DNA of 64,000 nucleotides from Johnsonella ignava ATCC 51276 (GCF_000235445.1 NZ_JH378829.1:466806-530805), one strand, 5' to 3'; numbered from the stretch's first letter, positions 44,288 through 53,952 are shown. Notes: generated by a model not told the origin, from the letters alone. Made by a program: numbers and translations.

Positions 44288-45541
44288 CTAATCCCTGTTA
44301 AATATATCCCTTGTATATACCTTTTCTTTTATATCTTCAAGTCGGCTGTCATATCTGTTTGCAATAATAGCTCTGCACTGCTTTTTAAATTTTTCAAGGT
44401 CATTAACCACCCTGCTTCCAAAAAATGTTGTGCCGTCTTTTAATGCAGGCTCATATACTACAACTAAGGCTCCTTTTGCCTTTATCCTTTTCATTATTCC
44501 CTGTATTGAACTGTGTCTGAAATTATCACTGTTTGACTTCATAGTAAGCCGGTATATGCCTATTATAACCTCTTTTTCCTTATCTTCACTCCATTCGCTG
44601 TTTGCACCGTAGGCTCCTGCAAGTTCAAGCACACGTTCGGCTATAAAATCCTTTCTGGTTCTGTTGCTTTCCACTATTGCACCTATAAGATTTTCAGGAA
44701 CCTCAGAATAATTTGCAAGCAGCTGCTTCGTATCCTTAGGCAGGCAGTAACCTCCGTAACCGAAAGAAGGATTATTATAATAATCGCCTATACGTGGATC
44801 CTTACATACACCCTCTATTATATGCCTTGTATTTAAGCCTTTTGTCTCGGCATAGGTATCAAGCTCGTTAAAATAGGCTATACGCAGTGCCAGGTATGTA
44901 TTTGCAAAAAGCTTTACCGCCTCGGCTTCGCTAAACCCCATAATTAAAGTATCTATATCTTCCTTCTTCGCACCTGCCTTAAGCAGATTTGCAAAGGCTG
45001 AGGCGGCTTTTACCAGCTCATTGTCATTAAAATCAGTCCCTATAATTATACGGGAAGGATAAAGATTGTCATAAAGAGCTTTACTCTCACGCAGAAATTC
45101 AGGGCTGAAAAGAATTCTGTCACTTTTTACTTTTTTTCTTATATATAGTGTAAAACCTACAGGAACTGTTGATTTTATTACTATAAATGCATTTTTATTG
45201 ATTTTAACAGCATCCTTTATAACTTTCTCAACAGCTGCCGTATCAAAGAAATTTTTTGCAGGATCATAATCAGTAGGTGCTGCAACAATTATAAAATCCG
45301 CATCTTTAAGTGCTTTTTCCTTATCCATGGTAGCACTTAAATTTAACTTTTTTTCCGATAAATATTTTTCTATATAATCATCCTTTAAAGGTGATTTTTT
45401 ATTATTGATACAATCAACCTTTTCGGAAACTATGTCAAATGCCGTTACTTCATTATACTGTGCAAGCAGTACCGCCATTGAAAGCCCCACATATCCCATA
45501 CCTGCAACTGCAATTTTAGCTCTAAATTTATTATTTGTCAT
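44288..45541 (-). CDS. ugd: UDP-glucose 6-dehydrogenase
   Basis: This enzyme oxidises UDP-glucose to UDP-glucuronate with two NAD+. The 417 residues include the Rossmann start KIAVAGMGYVGLSMAVLLAQ, the RILFSPEFLRESKALYDNLYPS region, and the active-site Cys in SFGYGGYCLPKDTKQLLANY, the E. coli Ugd-type signature. The C-terminal substrate-binding domain ends normally. Its start lies five bases after the stop of the epimerase gene, and the two together convert UDP-glucose to UDP-galacturonate. A UDP-HexNAc dehydrogenase is less likely given the close match of this block to Ugd. Confidence 0.94.
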   Translation of the reverse strand: MTNNKFRAKIAVAGMGYVGLSMAVLLAQYNEVTAFDIVSEKVDCINNKKSPLKDDYIEKYLSEKKLNLSATMDKEKALKDADFIIVAAPTDYDPAKNFFDTAAVEKVIKDAVKINKNAFIVIKSTVPVGFTLYIRKKVKSDRILFSPEFLRESKALYDNLYPSRIIIGTDFNDNELVKAASAFANLLKAGAKKEDIDTLIMGFSEAEAVKLFANTYLALRIAYFNELDTYAETKGLNTRHIIEGVCKDPRIGDYYNNPSFGYGGYCLPKDTKQLLANYSEVPENLIGAIVESNRTRKDFIAERVLELAGAYGANSEWSEDKEKEVIIGIYRLTMKSNSDNFRHSSIQGIMKRIKAKGALVVVYEPALKDGTTFFGSRVVNDLEKFKKQCRAIIANRYDSRLEDIKEKVYTRDIFNRD

Positions 45542-45546
45542 GCCGC

Positions 45547-46629
45547 TTAAATCCTGCCTTTATACTCTGCATACCAATTTACAAATCTTTTAAGACCTTC
45601 CCTAAGATCTGTTTTAGGTCTGTATCCGAAATCTCTTTCAAGCGGACTTATATCCGCATAAGTTGTTTCAACATCTCCGGGCTGCATTGGAACAAGCTCC
45701 TTATGTGCCTCAATATTATAGTCCTCTTTCAGAAGCCCGGCTCTTATAAGCTCATCCGTAAGTATATCTACAAAATCAAGAAGGTTTTCAGGGTGGCTGT
45801 TGCCTATGTTGTATAAAGCATACGGAGCTATTGAAAGCCCGTCATCTGTATACCTTTTTAAAGGTGCTTTTCCTGCTACATGTATAATCCCTTCAACTAT
45901 ATCATCAATATAGGTAAAATCCCGGCTGCATTTGCCGTAATTAAATATCTGTATCTTCTCTCCTCTTAAGAGCTTGTCGGTAAAACCGAAATATGCCATA
46001 TCAGGTCTGCCGGCAGGACCGTATACTGTAAAAAATCTCAACCCGGTCGACGGTATATCATACAGTTTGCTGTATGCATGTGCCATAAGTTCATTGCTTT
46101 TTTTTGTGGCAGCATAAAGGCTGACCGGATTGTCCACCTTATCCTGCGTATCGTAAGGAACTTTTTTATTGTTGCCGTACACCGAAGAACTTGAAGCATA
46201 TACAAGATGCTTGGGCATATATCTGCGACAAGCCTCTAAAATATTAAAAAACCCGGTTATATTGGATTGTATATATGCATCCGGGTTTATAATTGAATAC
46301 CGCACTCCTGCCTGAGCGGCAAGATTTATTACAATTTCAGGTCTGTATTTTTCAAATACTCCGTCTATAAATTCCTTGTCGGCGATATCTCCTTTTATGA
46401 AATTAAAATTTTCCCTCTCTTTTATGCGGGAAAGCCTGTATTTTTTAAGAGCAACTTCATAGTAATCATTCATATTGTCAATTCCTATGATCGTACTCTT
46501 TACGAAGCCGTTTAAAAATGCCTCTGCAAGTGCGGCACCTATAAAGCCTGCCGCACCTGTTATAAGGACTTTTTTATTTTCGAACTCAAAAGATGTAGCA
46601 TTATTATTTAAACCTTTATACTGAAACAT
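45547..46629 (-). CDS. UDP-glucuronate 4-epimerase
   Basis: This is a 360-residue short-chain dehydrogenase/reductase that inverts C4 of UDP-glucuronate to give UDP-galacturonate. Features are the NAD-binding KVLITGAAGFIGAALAEAFL, the YAATKKSNELMAH catalytic Tyr-x3-Lys, and TGLRFFTVYGPAGRPDMAYF followed by FNYGKCSRDFTYIDDIVEGI, which together are characteristic of GlcA epimerases rather than GalE. It is directly followed by ugd, its substrate supplier. I infer galacturonic acid in the polymer. Confidence 0.9.
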   Translation of the reverse strand: MFQYKGLNNNATSFEFENKKVLITGAAGFIGAALAEAFLNGFVKSTIIGIDNMNDYYEVALKKYRLSRIKERENFNFIKGDIADKEFIDGVFEKYRPEIVINLAAQAGVRYSIINPDAYIQSNITGFFNILEACRRYMPKHLVYASSSSVYGNNKKVPYDTQDKVDNPVSLYAATKKSNELMAHAYSKLYDIPSTGLRFFTVYGPAGRPDMAYFGFTDKLLRGEKIQIFNYGKCSRDFTYIDDIVEGIIHVAGKAPLKRYTDDGLSIAPYALYNIGNSHPENLLDFVDILTDELIRAGLLKEDYNIEAHKELVPMQPGDVETTYADISPLERDFGYRPKTDLREGLKRFVNWYAEYKGRI

Positions 46630-46633
46630 ATAT

Positions 46634-48055
46634 TTACATAGCCCCCTTTCCGAATATTACAACCTTGAAGGTTTCAAATATTATATGTAAGTCAAGCCCT
46701 ATGCTCCAATTTCTTATATATTCATTATCAAGCTTTACAACATCCTCAAAATCAAGTATACTGCTTCTTCCTTTTACCTGCCACATACCTGTAATTCCCG
46801 GTTTTATGGCAAGCCTGCTCTTATGTACCAAATCATATTTTTCATATTCATCCACAGTAGGCGGACGTGTGCCTACCAGGCTCATATCGCCCTTTAATAC
46901 ATTTATAAACTGTGGTATCTCATCTATTGAAAATTTTCTCATTATATGACCGAACGGAAATATTCTGGGGTCATTTTCAACCTTAAACATCATACCGTCC
47001 TTTATTCGGTTTTGATCTGTAAGTTCCCGTTTTCTTTCCTCTGCATCAAGATACATGGTTCTGAACTTATATATCTTAAATTTCCTGCCGTTTCTGCCCA
47101 CTCTTATTTGTGAAAAAAATATAGCCCCGGGACTTTGTATAAATATAACAGGTGCCACTATAACGGTTGCTGCAATCATAACTGCTATACCTACAATGGA
47201 TACTGCAAGATCAAAAATCCTTTTTATAATCATATCCTTCATAGTTGCCATATTTATACTGCTTGTAATAACCGTGTATCCGCTGAATGTTTCCACAATA
47301 TTTTGGCATGCAGGGATTTGAAAACCGCTTATATTGGTATGTACGGTTATCCCTGCTTCCAAAAATTTTTCAACCACCCATTCTGCAGGCATTCCTTTAT
47401 TATCAAAACTTATAAATATTTCATCTATGACATTTGTTTTTACATATTCATACATACCGCAAAAATCTGAAACTATGGGTACTCCCCTTATATATTCACC
47501 TATATCATTGCTGTCTGAAGTAACTATACCTGAAATGTAAAAATCCCTGTACTGCCGTTTATTAAAATTTTCAATTATATTCTCGGCAGCCGCTTTTGAT
47601 GTCATAAGAAGGACGGATCTTGCAGCACGCAGCTTTGCCTTCCTTCTCCTGTACCTTAGACAAAGCTTCCAAACTATCCTTGCAAGAAATCCGAGACATA
47701 TATCAAGGTACCACATGGTAAGTATGACTTCTCTTGAATATATATAACTCCTTTTTACAATGAACATATACAGCACTATAATTGCAATGATTATGCTTGT
47801 ACGCTTTATACATGCCCTTAATTCTTTATAATATCCTCTTTTAAGTATCTTGCTGTATCCTTTTCCAATTATTGCAAGGCATAAATCCGTAAGTACAAGC
47901 ATAACCGCAATTGTATTATAATCGCTGTTTTTATACGGAAGGCGCAAACCGTGCCTTATCATGTATGCCATTATAAAAGATATCTGAAAGAGTATTATAT
48001 CAATTAATATTATATCCCAATGCTTATATAGTCCATATCTTTGCCTTCTATACAT
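46634..48055 (-). CDS. Priming undecaprenyl-phosphate sugar phosphotransferase (WbaP/CpsE type)
   Basis: This integral-membrane enzyme transfers a sugar-1-phosphate, commonly glucose or galactose, to undecaprenyl phosphate, starting each repeat unit. Four N-terminal spans (residues about 10-135) precede a CoA-binding-like domain and the catalytic bacterial sugar transferase domain. The latter carries KRIFDLAVSIVGIAVMIAATV, SQIRVGRNGRKFKIYKFRTM, RKFSIDEIPQFINVLKGDMS and GTRPPTVDEYEKYD. I placed the start at 48055 (473 residues), where the protein begins MYRRQRYGLYKHWD; a longer frame begins at 48124. It is followed closely by the epimerase gene. Confidence 0.92.
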   Translation of the reverse strand: MYRRQRYGLYKHWDIILIDIILFQISFIMAYMIRHGLRLPYKNSDYNTIAVMLVLTDLCLAIIGKGYSKILKRGYYKELRACIKRTSIIIAIIVLYMFIVKRSYIYSREVILTMWYLDICLGFLARIVWKLCLRYRRRKAKLRAARSVLLMTSKAAAENIIENFNKRQYRDFYISGIVTSDSNDIGEYIRGVPIVSDFCGMYEYVKTNVIDEIFISFDNKGMPAEWVVEKFLEAGITVHTNISGFQIPACQNIVETFSGYTVITSSINMATMKDMIIKRIFDLAVSIVGIAVMIAATVIVAPVIFIQSPGAIFFSQIRVGRNGRKFKIYKFRTMYLDAEERKRELTDQNRIKDGMMFKVENDPRIFPFGHIMRKFSIDEIPQFINVLKGDMSLVGTRPPTVDEYEKYDLVHKSRLAIKPGITGMWQVKGRSSILDFEDVVKLDNEYIRNWSIGLDLHIIFETFKVVIFGKGAM

Positions 48056-48132
48056 AATTACATAATTCCCCCATTTTATTTTCGGATACGCACAAAACTC
48101 TGTAATACCCGGCAGGCGGTGCAATATGTATT

Positions 48133-48729
48133 TTATTTTTTATATATAACTGTAAATGTTCCCGATCCTGGTGCTGTAAATGAAAGATTTTTATTTTCCA
48201 CATCAACTGAACTTGTATCAAGTATTGCCCAACGTCCGGTTGCATTTGCATAATAAAGTATCTTTATACTGCCAAGATTTCCTGCAAGATTCGGAATATT
48301 AAGTCTCAGCCTTGTATCTGTATCCGAGATGTTGCCTTTCGTATCTCTAACTGCTATGGCATCCGTCTTTGTAAGTGCATTAAAGCCCTCAAGACCGGCA
48401 ATACCCACCGCATCCTTAAGTGTAATTCCATCATTCAGTTTTTTTATTACAGCAGTTACTTCTGCCGGAAGCCCTGCCGTAGCGGCATCTCCCGTTATAA
48501 AGCTGACCTGTTTTCTATCACCTGTATAAATTATAGTAATAGCACTGCTTGGAGATACTGCACCTGATGTGCTGTTTTTTCTGCTGTTTGCTCCTCTTGC
48601 CGATGCCTCTCTCTGCCTTATACCTCTTCCGCCGGCTCCTCCGCCTATGCTTCTTGCTGCCATAACATTTACAGACAATGCCAAAGCCAGTGCTGCCGTC
48701 ATTAAAATTCCCGCTGTTTTCCTATACAT
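48133..48729 (-). CDS. Secreted protein of unknown function inside the polysaccharide operon
   Basis: Unrecognised. The 198 residues start with a signal peptide (AGILMTAALALALSVNVMAA), then a basic Gly/Arg-rich stretch (SIGGGAGGRGIRQREASARG), then a globular part. The end is beta-rich and resembles the C-terminal Ig-like strands seen in cell-surface proteins (KILYYANATGRWAILD, NLSFTAPGSGTFTVIYKK). It lies between the LCP ligase and the priming transferase genes, both of which act at the membrane surface, and is transcribed with them. It may assist polymer attachment or wall binding, purely by position. A well-spaced GGAGGAG ribosome site supports the start. Confidence 0.7.
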   Translation of the reverse strand: MYRKTAGILMTAALALALSVNVMAARSIGGGAGGRGIRQREASARGANSRKNSTSGAVSPSSAITIIYTGDRKQVSFITGDAATAGLPAEVTAVIKKLNDGITLKDAVGIAGLEGFNALTKTDAIAVRDTKGNISDTDTRLRLNIPNLAGNLGSIKILYYANATGRWAILDTSSVDVENKNLSFTAPGSGTFTVIYKK

Positions 48730-48815
48730 GTTCTTCTCCTCCTTTAAAATAAGCTTGTCATATATAAGCTAAGAAAATTATGGTTTAAGTAAAGTCCAAT
48801 CCATAATCATAAGGC

Positions 48816-49847
48816 TTATTGTACTTCTCTATAAAATAAATCAAGCACCATCTTTTTAACACCGTTCTTATCGGGATAGTACTCATCATAAAGCTCTGTC
48901 GTAACAGATTTTCCGGGTATAACAAGTATATCCTCTTCTGTTAAATCGCTGCTTTGTGCTCCATCCGCCCCGAGCTTTAAAAGCTCAGCCTTCTCCATAT
49001 CGGTAACCATATATGGATTTATATCATCAATAAGCTTTTCAATAAGGCTGTCTTTTTTTGACCCTTGCTTCTTTAATGCATTGTGAAAGCCCTTTATATA
49101 TTCCTTCTGGTTATCCATACGCTTTATTGCGGTAAAATCTTCATTAATATCTCTATATCTTACAAAAAATTCAGCCTGCTCTCCGTCAAGCTTTACAAAG
49201 GAACCTTTTTTAAGCTCCGGATAGACTTCCTCCATGCTGTCATCATTTATAGTTACACTAACGCCGCCTACATCATCATTTAATATGGAAATGGCATTTA
49301 CATTTAAGGCTACATAAAAGTCTATATCAAGCCCTGATAAAAGCTCGCTAAGTGCACTCCTTGTATACTCACAGCTTAACTGTTTGCCGTCGCCGTAAGC
49401 ATATGCCATAGTTATATGCTGTTTTGATTTTCCCAGTTCATTGCCATTTATGTCTGTAAGCATGATATCCGTCATAGTATCACGTGGAATCATAAGTATC
49501 TTCACTTCATTTCTGGCGGTATCCCAAGCAATAAGTGCTATGGAGTCCGCATGCCCGCCTGAACCTGCCTGACGCTTTTCATACATGCTCCTGTCGGTGT
49601 CAACTCCAAGACACATTACAGCTTTTATATATTTCTCCCTTTTATATATCTTTCCGTCATCTCCCTGTACGGTATCTTCAGCATCCGGTAAAGTACTTTC
49701 AGGAGTGTCTTTAGATATTTCATTTTCTCCTATTTCATTATTGTTTGAAGAAATTAATATTCTTATTAGGCTGACTGCAATTACTATAACCATTATAACC
49801 GCAATCAGTACTGCAATTACCTTTCCGCCTTGTCTCTCTGTATCCAT
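48816..49847 (-). CDS. LytR-CpsA-Psr (LCP) family wall-polymer ligase
   Basis: This membrane-anchored enzyme with its catalytic domain outside the cell transfers undecaprenyl-linked glycopolymers onto peptidoglycan. One N-terminal span (VIAVLIAVIMVIVIAVSLI) precedes the LCP domain. That domain holds CLGVDTDRSMYEKRQ, SGGHADSIALIAWD, the pyrophosphate-binding arginine in LMIPRDTMTDI, and FVRYRDINEDFTAIKRMDNQ. At 343 residues it is a typical single-domain member. Its start overlaps the kinase gene by 31 bases. Its place in the control module of the operon fits attachment of the product to the wall. Confidence 0.9.
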   Translation of the reverse strand: MDTERQGGKVIAVLIAVIMVIVIAVSLIRILISSNNNEIGENEISKDTPESTLPDAEDTVQGDDGKIYKREKYIKAVMCLGVDTDRSMYEKRQAGSGGHADSIALIAWDTARNEVKILMIPRDTMTDIMLTDINGNELGKSKQHITMAYAYGDGKQLSCEYTRSALSELLSGLDIDFYVALNVNAISILNDDVGGVSVTINDDSMEEVYPELKKGSFVKLDGEQAEFFVRYRDINEDFTAIKRMDNQKEYIKGFHNALKKQGSKKDSLIEKLIDDINPYMVTDMEKAELLKLGADGAQSSDLTEEDILVIPGKSVTTELYDEYYPDKNGVKKMVLDLFYREVQ

Positions 49848-50578
49848 TTGGACCTGCCTGCTTGTTCTGTATCTTTTGAATACTTATACTTATTTCTGCC
49901 GCCATAGTATTTCGCATAATATCCCCTCTCCTGGACAGCAGTCTTATTCAGTACGGCTCCAAGTATACGACAGCCGCTCTTTTCAAGCTGAAGCTTAACC
50001 TTCTGTGCCGTCTTGTAACTTATTTTACCGCTTTCAATAACTATAACCGCACCATCACATGACTTTGCAATCACCGCACTGTCTATGACATTTGCCATAG
50101 GCGGAGTATCTATAATTATATAGTCATATTCTTTTGAAGCCCTGTCTATAAGCTGTATGAAAAGTTCTTCCTCAAGAAGCTCCGCCGGATTGGGGGCAAA
50201 TCGTCCTGAAAAAATTATATCCATATCTTCTATATTGGTTGAATATATTACTTCCTCAAGCTTTATCTGTCCGCTAAGATATTGACTAAGTCCGTATACA
50301 TCTATGTCAACCTGGTATCTTGTAAGCATAACCGATTTCCTTATATCAGCATCTATAAACAGTGTTTTTCTTCCTATCTGCGAAAAAGATCTTGCAAGTG
50401 CAAAACTTGTCATAGTCTTTCCTTCTCCGGGAATTGAACTTGTTATCATAATGACATGTATATTATTTCCACAGAACTGTATATTTGTCCTTAAAGCTTT
50501 TATAGCCTCATTATAAAAATAATCTTCTTTATTTGGCGGTCTTAGTTTTACAGTTCCGTTTTGTCCCCTTATATCCAC
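49817..50578 (-). CDS. CpsD/CapB-type tyrosine kinase (BY-kinase)
   Basis: This cytoplasmic bacterial tyrosine kinase controls polymer length and export together with its membrane partner. The 253 residues show Walker A ITSSIPGEGKTMTSFALA, Walker A' TLFIDADIRKS and Walker B YDYIIIDTPPMANV. The C-terminal tyrosine cluster (ERGYYAKYYGGRNKYKYSKD) is the autophosphorylation tail. The activating membrane protein is encoded immediately upstream (one-base overlap) and the counteracting phosphatase just before that, forming the classical Firmicute BCD module. Confidence 0.94.
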   Translation of the reverse strand: MDIRGQNGTVKLRPPNKEDYFYNEAIKALRTNIQFCGNNIHVIMITSSIPGEGKTMTSFALARSFSQIGRKTLFIDADIRKSVMLTRYQVDIDVYGLSQYLSGQIKLEEVIYSTNIEDMDIIFSGRFAPNPAELLEEELFIQLIDRASKEYDYIIIDTPPMANVIDSAVIAKSCDGAVIVIESGKISYKTAQKVKLQLEKSGCRILGAVLNKTAVQERGYYAKYYGGRNKYKYSKDTEQAGRSKWIQRDKAER

Positions 50579-51354
50579 TATGTTTTTCTCCTGTTTAATT
50601 TTTCATCCTCATCTGTATCAGGAAGAACAGCAAGCACTGTAATATCAAGATACCTCGCAATATCATCTTCCGTTTTTATAGATTCATCAAATATAACCTG
50701 GAGCACTGTAACCCCTACAACAATCACAACTGCCAGAACGGCACCTATAACCGCATTTAAAACAGTATGCGGACTCGTCTTATGTATAGGTACCTCACCA
50801 TCTTCTATAAGTTTTGGAGGCACCATCTCCATCAAATCTCCTATGTAATCCGAGGCGGTATTTGCCACCTCATCAACTATCTTCTTTGCCATCGCAGGAT
50901 CTTCATCAACTATAGACAGGGACAATATCCTTGTATCGTTAGGATTATCAACTGTAAGTTTCTTCTTAAGTTCTTTATAATCTATTTTTAAATCAAGCGT
51001 ATTTATAACCTTTTGAAGTACCGGACGACTTGATATTATTATTTTATAATCCTTTGTAAGCTGACTTCCTATCTGCAGATCTGCAAGAGATGTAAGCGTG
51101 GTTTCTTTTGAAAATACATAGAGCATAGCAGTTGATGTATACTGTGGCGACAGTATAAAATAACTGTATGCTCCGAAAATGCCAAAACCTAATATGGTTG
51201 AAAAGAGTAATAAAAAAAACCTCTTTTTTAAAGCATATAATACTTCAAAAATATCAAGCTGTATCTCTTCCTCATTTATATTGTTAACCATTTCAAGCGG
51301 TATATAAAAACTGCTGCCGGTAGATACAGCAGTTTCTCCTTTCCTAAAATTCAC
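50578..51354 (-). CDS. CpsC/Wzz-type polysaccharide co-polymerase
   Basis: This membrane adaptor activates the tyrosine kinase and sets chain length. Its 258 residues have two spans, LLFSTILGFGIFGAYSYFIL (about 35-60) and AVIGAVLAVVIVVGVTVLQVI (about 205-228), around an extracellular domain with the Wzz pattern YTSTAMLYVFSKETTLTSLADLQ near the first span and the proline-containing VPPKLIEDGEVPIHKTSPHT before the second. The short cytoplasmic tail is the kinase-activating part. It shares one base with the kinase gene. Confidence 0.9.
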   Translation of the reverse strand: MNFRKGETAVSTGSSFYIPLEMVNNINEEEIQLDIFEVLYALKKRFFLLLFSTILGFGIFGAYSYFILSPQYTSTAMLYVFSKETTLTSLADLQIGSQLTKDYKIIISSRPVLQKVINTLDLKIDYKELKKKLTVDNPNDTRILSLSIVDEDPAMAKKIVDEVANTASDYIGDLMEMVPPKLIEDGEVPIHKTSPHTVLNAVIGAVLAVVIVVGVTVLQVIFDESIKTEDDIARYLDITVLAVLPDTDEDEKLNRRKT

Positions 51355-51397
51355 CTATATTCATTACTTTATTGTAATTATAAATATATAAGGTGTT

Positions 51398-52135
51398 TTA
51401 ATCCTCAGCCTGTTTGATAAATTCTTCGGCATTATCGTGTACAATCTTTCTTATATATTCCTTTTTTAAATGTCTGTCAATCCATCTGCATGATTTCGTT
51501 ATATCAGGAGTCCTGAATTTTACTCCATGCATATCAGTTCCCAGATAATCAATATTCTCTGCCAAAAGCTGTGCTCTGCACCATGCAGAACGTGCATTTA
51601 ATAAACCCGAGCATACACTTTCGTAATTAACCTGAACCTTGCAGCCCGCCATCTTAAGCTCCTCAATTCTCCCCCTTTTATACAAACAGGCATACCTTTC
51701 CGCATGTGCAATTATAGGTATATACCTGCTGTTTATAAACTCTCTGACTGCTGCATATATAGCTGCATATGCTATATTTATATCAAACTCAACAAGCACA
51801 TATCGGCTTTTTGCCATAGTTGCGAGCTTTCCTTCCTTTAAAAGCCCGACAGAACCGATATTGTAAAATATCTCCTGACCTAAATATAATTTTAATTTCA
51901 GAGAACGATTATAAATCATATTCTGTAAAATTGCAAGTTTGTTTTCAAGTTCATGCACTGTATACTTTATTTTACTGTGAGGTGTAGCAATTATATGCCT
52001 TATTCCGTTATTGTAAGCCATATATGCCATATACAGTGCTTCCTGCATATTTTCTGCACCGTCATCGACACCCGGCAGGATATGTGCATGTATATCTATA
52101 AAACCTGTATCATTTATAATATCATTAACAGCCAT
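51398..52135 (-). CDS. CpsB/YwqE-type tyrosine phosphatase (PHP family)
   Basis: This 245-residue manganese-dependent phosphatase of the PHP superfamily dephosphorylates the tyrosine kinase. Metal ligands are visible in DIHAHILPGVDDGAENM, HIIATPHSK, IPIIAHAERY and YLGTDMHG. It is the first gene of the polysaccharide operon. A TATAAT lies just upstream, after the malQ stop, but no good -35 was found, so the operon may need an activator or be read through from the maltose genes. Confidence 0.92.
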   Translation of the reverse strand: MAVNDIINDTGFIDIHAHILPGVDDGAENMQEALYMAYMAYNNGIRHIIATPHSKIKYTVHELENKLAILQNMIYNRSLKLKLYLGQEIFYNIGSVGLLKEGKLATMAKSRYVLVEFDINIAYAAIYAAVREFINSRYIPIIAHAERYACLYKRGRIEELKMAGCKVQVNYESVCSGLLNARSAWCRAQLLAENIDYLGTDMHGVKFRTPDITKSCRWIDRHLKKEYIRKIVHDNAEEFIKQAED

Positions 52136-52154
52136 ATCAGGCAGCCTTCCTAGT

Positions 52155-52160
52155 ATTATA
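52155..52160 (-). promoter_or_regulatory. Possible -10 of the polysaccharide operon
   Basis: Minus-strand TATAAT preceded by TCG lies about 20 bases before the first cps start codon. The -35 position reads TAATGT, a poor match, so confidence is low. Confidence 0.3.
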
Positions 52161-52191
52161 CGATTTTATATTTTTATACATTAAATATTTT

Positions 52192-53877
52192 CTAAATTCT
52201 ATTATATAATGTAAGCATTTCCTTAACTTTTTTTGCAAGACGGCTATTAAAATCGCCTTTATTAGCTCTCCACTTCCAGTTTTTACCGACAGTTGACGGT
52301 GTGTTCATCCTTGCTTCACTTCCAAGATCTAAAAGATCCTGTGCCTGTATTATACATGTTGATGCCACAGTTGCAAGTAGTGCCGCTATAACATCCCAGT
52401 TAAATGCAGAGTCGTCCTTTATTCTCAGATAAGCCTTTGCAAAGTTTACATCGGCTTCTGAGGCTGATGATAACCATCCAAGCAAAGTATCATTGTCATG
52501 TGTTCCTGTATATGCAACACAGTTTCTTATAAAATTATGAGGCAGATAGTCTTTCGCCGCAGGATCACGGCTGTCAAATGCAATCTCAATTACTTTCATG
52601 CCCGGAAATCCGCTGTTTTTTAAAAGGTTTTTTACACCCTCTGTTAAAAATCCGAGGTCTTCAGCAATAATTCTTTTTCTTCCCGAATGTTTAAATAAAG
52701 CATTAAAAATTTTCATGCCCGGTCCCTGTTTCCACCTGCCTTTTAGAGCATCTCCTGTTTTATAAGGAATTGCATAATAAGACTCAAATCCCCTGAAATG
52801 GTCTATCCTTAAAACATCATATATTTTGCACATATACTCTATGCGTCTTATCCACCATTTAAAGTCGTCCCTTTCCATGCGTTCCCAATCATAAAGCGGA
52901 TTGCCCCAGAGCTGTCCTTCCTTTGAAAAATTGTCCGGAGGACAGCCTGAAACTTCCTTGGGCATCCTGTTTTCATCAAGCTGAAAAAGCTCGGGATTTT
53001 TCCATACATCAACACTGTCAATTGATACATATATAGGGAGATCTCCTATTATGCCTATATTCCTGCTTTCAGCATATTCTTTAAGTGCGAACCACTGGAA
53101 AAAAAACAAGTACTGTGTTATTTTCCAAAACTCTATATTTTTTACATTTGACATCTCAAAAGCACTTACCCTCGGAGATTCATAGCGACTGCATCCGTCT
53201 TTCCAGCTGTACCAGCTTTCACCCCCGTTATATTCCTTAAGTGCCATAAAAAGTGAATATGAATCAAGCCATATAGCATTTTCAGCACAAAATCTCTTAT
53301 AATCCTGTGTTATATCCGTATGTCTGAACCTTAAAATCGTTCCTTGCGGACCTGATGAACCGGCTGTATTTACACCTGATTTCTCACTGCTTAAATACCC
53401 CTCTTTCCGCTCAGAACGATTCTCTATAAATTCAGAATGATTTTCTATAAATTTTTCAAAAAAAGTATCGGCAGCTTTCTTTAATACAGCATACCTTTTT
53501 TTATATAAATCTCCGTAATCCACATAGCTATATGATGGTTCGGCAATGCTGACATTACCACAGTCTGCATTTATATCATCTGTATTAATACCTGCCTGTT
53601 CAAAATCTTTTTTACAGATAAGCCCCATGCCGTAAAGCAGGTCAAGATCTATAAAATAAGGGTTGCCTGCATATATACAATAGCTTTGATAAGGAGAATC
53701 TCCATAGCTTGTAGGGCATATAGGAAGAAGCTGCCAATACGACATACCTGAATCATGTAAAAAATCTACAAATTTATAGGCTTCTTTTCCCATAGTACCT
53801 ATGCCGTAAGGCGATGGAAGCGATGAGATATGCATCAATACTCCGCAACTTCTTTTATATTCAAAATTTGTTTCCAT
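52192..53877 (-). CDS. malQ: 4-alpha-glucanotransferase (amylomaltase, GH77)
   Basis: This cytosolic enzyme disproportionates malto-oligosaccharides. GH77 landmarks are CGVLMHISSLPSPYGIGTMG at the start, GIIGDLPIYVSIDSVDVW, the nucleophile Asp in VLRIDHFRGFESYYAIP, the acid/base Glu in IIAEDLGFLTEGV, and AYTGTHDNDTLLGWL. I prefer the ATG at 53877 (561 residues), which has AAGG seven bases before it and gives the family's usual N-terminus. A TTG at 53925 with GAGG upstream is an alternative that adds 16 residues. It is last in the maltose gene run, directly after the LacI regulator. Confidence 0.94.
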   Translation of the reverse strand: METNFEYKRSCGVLMHISSLPSPYGIGTMGKEAYKFVDFLHDSGMSYWQLLPICPTSYGDSPYQSYCIYAGNPYFIDLDLLYGMGLICKKDFEQAGINTDDINADCGNVSIAEPSYSYVDYGDLYKKRYAVLKKAADTFFEKFIENHSEFIENRSERKEGYLSSEKSGVNTAGSSGPQGTILRFRHTDITQDYKRFCAENAIWLDSYSLFMALKEYNGGESWYSWKDGCSRYESPRVSAFEMSNVKNIEFWKITQYLFFFQWFALKEYAESRNIGIIGDLPIYVSIDSVDVWKNPELFQLDENRMPKEVSGCPPDNFSKEGQLWGNPLYDWERMERDDFKWWIRRIEYMCKIYDVLRIDHFRGFESYYAIPYKTGDALKGRWKQGPGMKIFNALFKHSGRKRIIAEDLGFLTEGVKNLLKNSGFPGMKVIEIAFDSRDPAAKDYLPHNFIRNCVAYTGTHDNDTLLGWLSSASEADVNFAKAYLRIKDDSAFNWDVIAALLATVASTCIIQAQDLLDLGSEARMNTPSTVGKNWKWRANKGDFNSRLAKKVKEMLTLYNRI

Positions 53878-53952
53878 ATCCGTACCTTGACTTTTAAATC
53901 CGTTATTGTTAAATTTACTTTTCAATTTAATATTCGCCTCAGCAGCTGTAGG

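Noticed and set aside
49585..49998. Plus-strand frame of 137 codons
   Set aside because: Antisense to the LCP and kinase genes, both with full motif sets.
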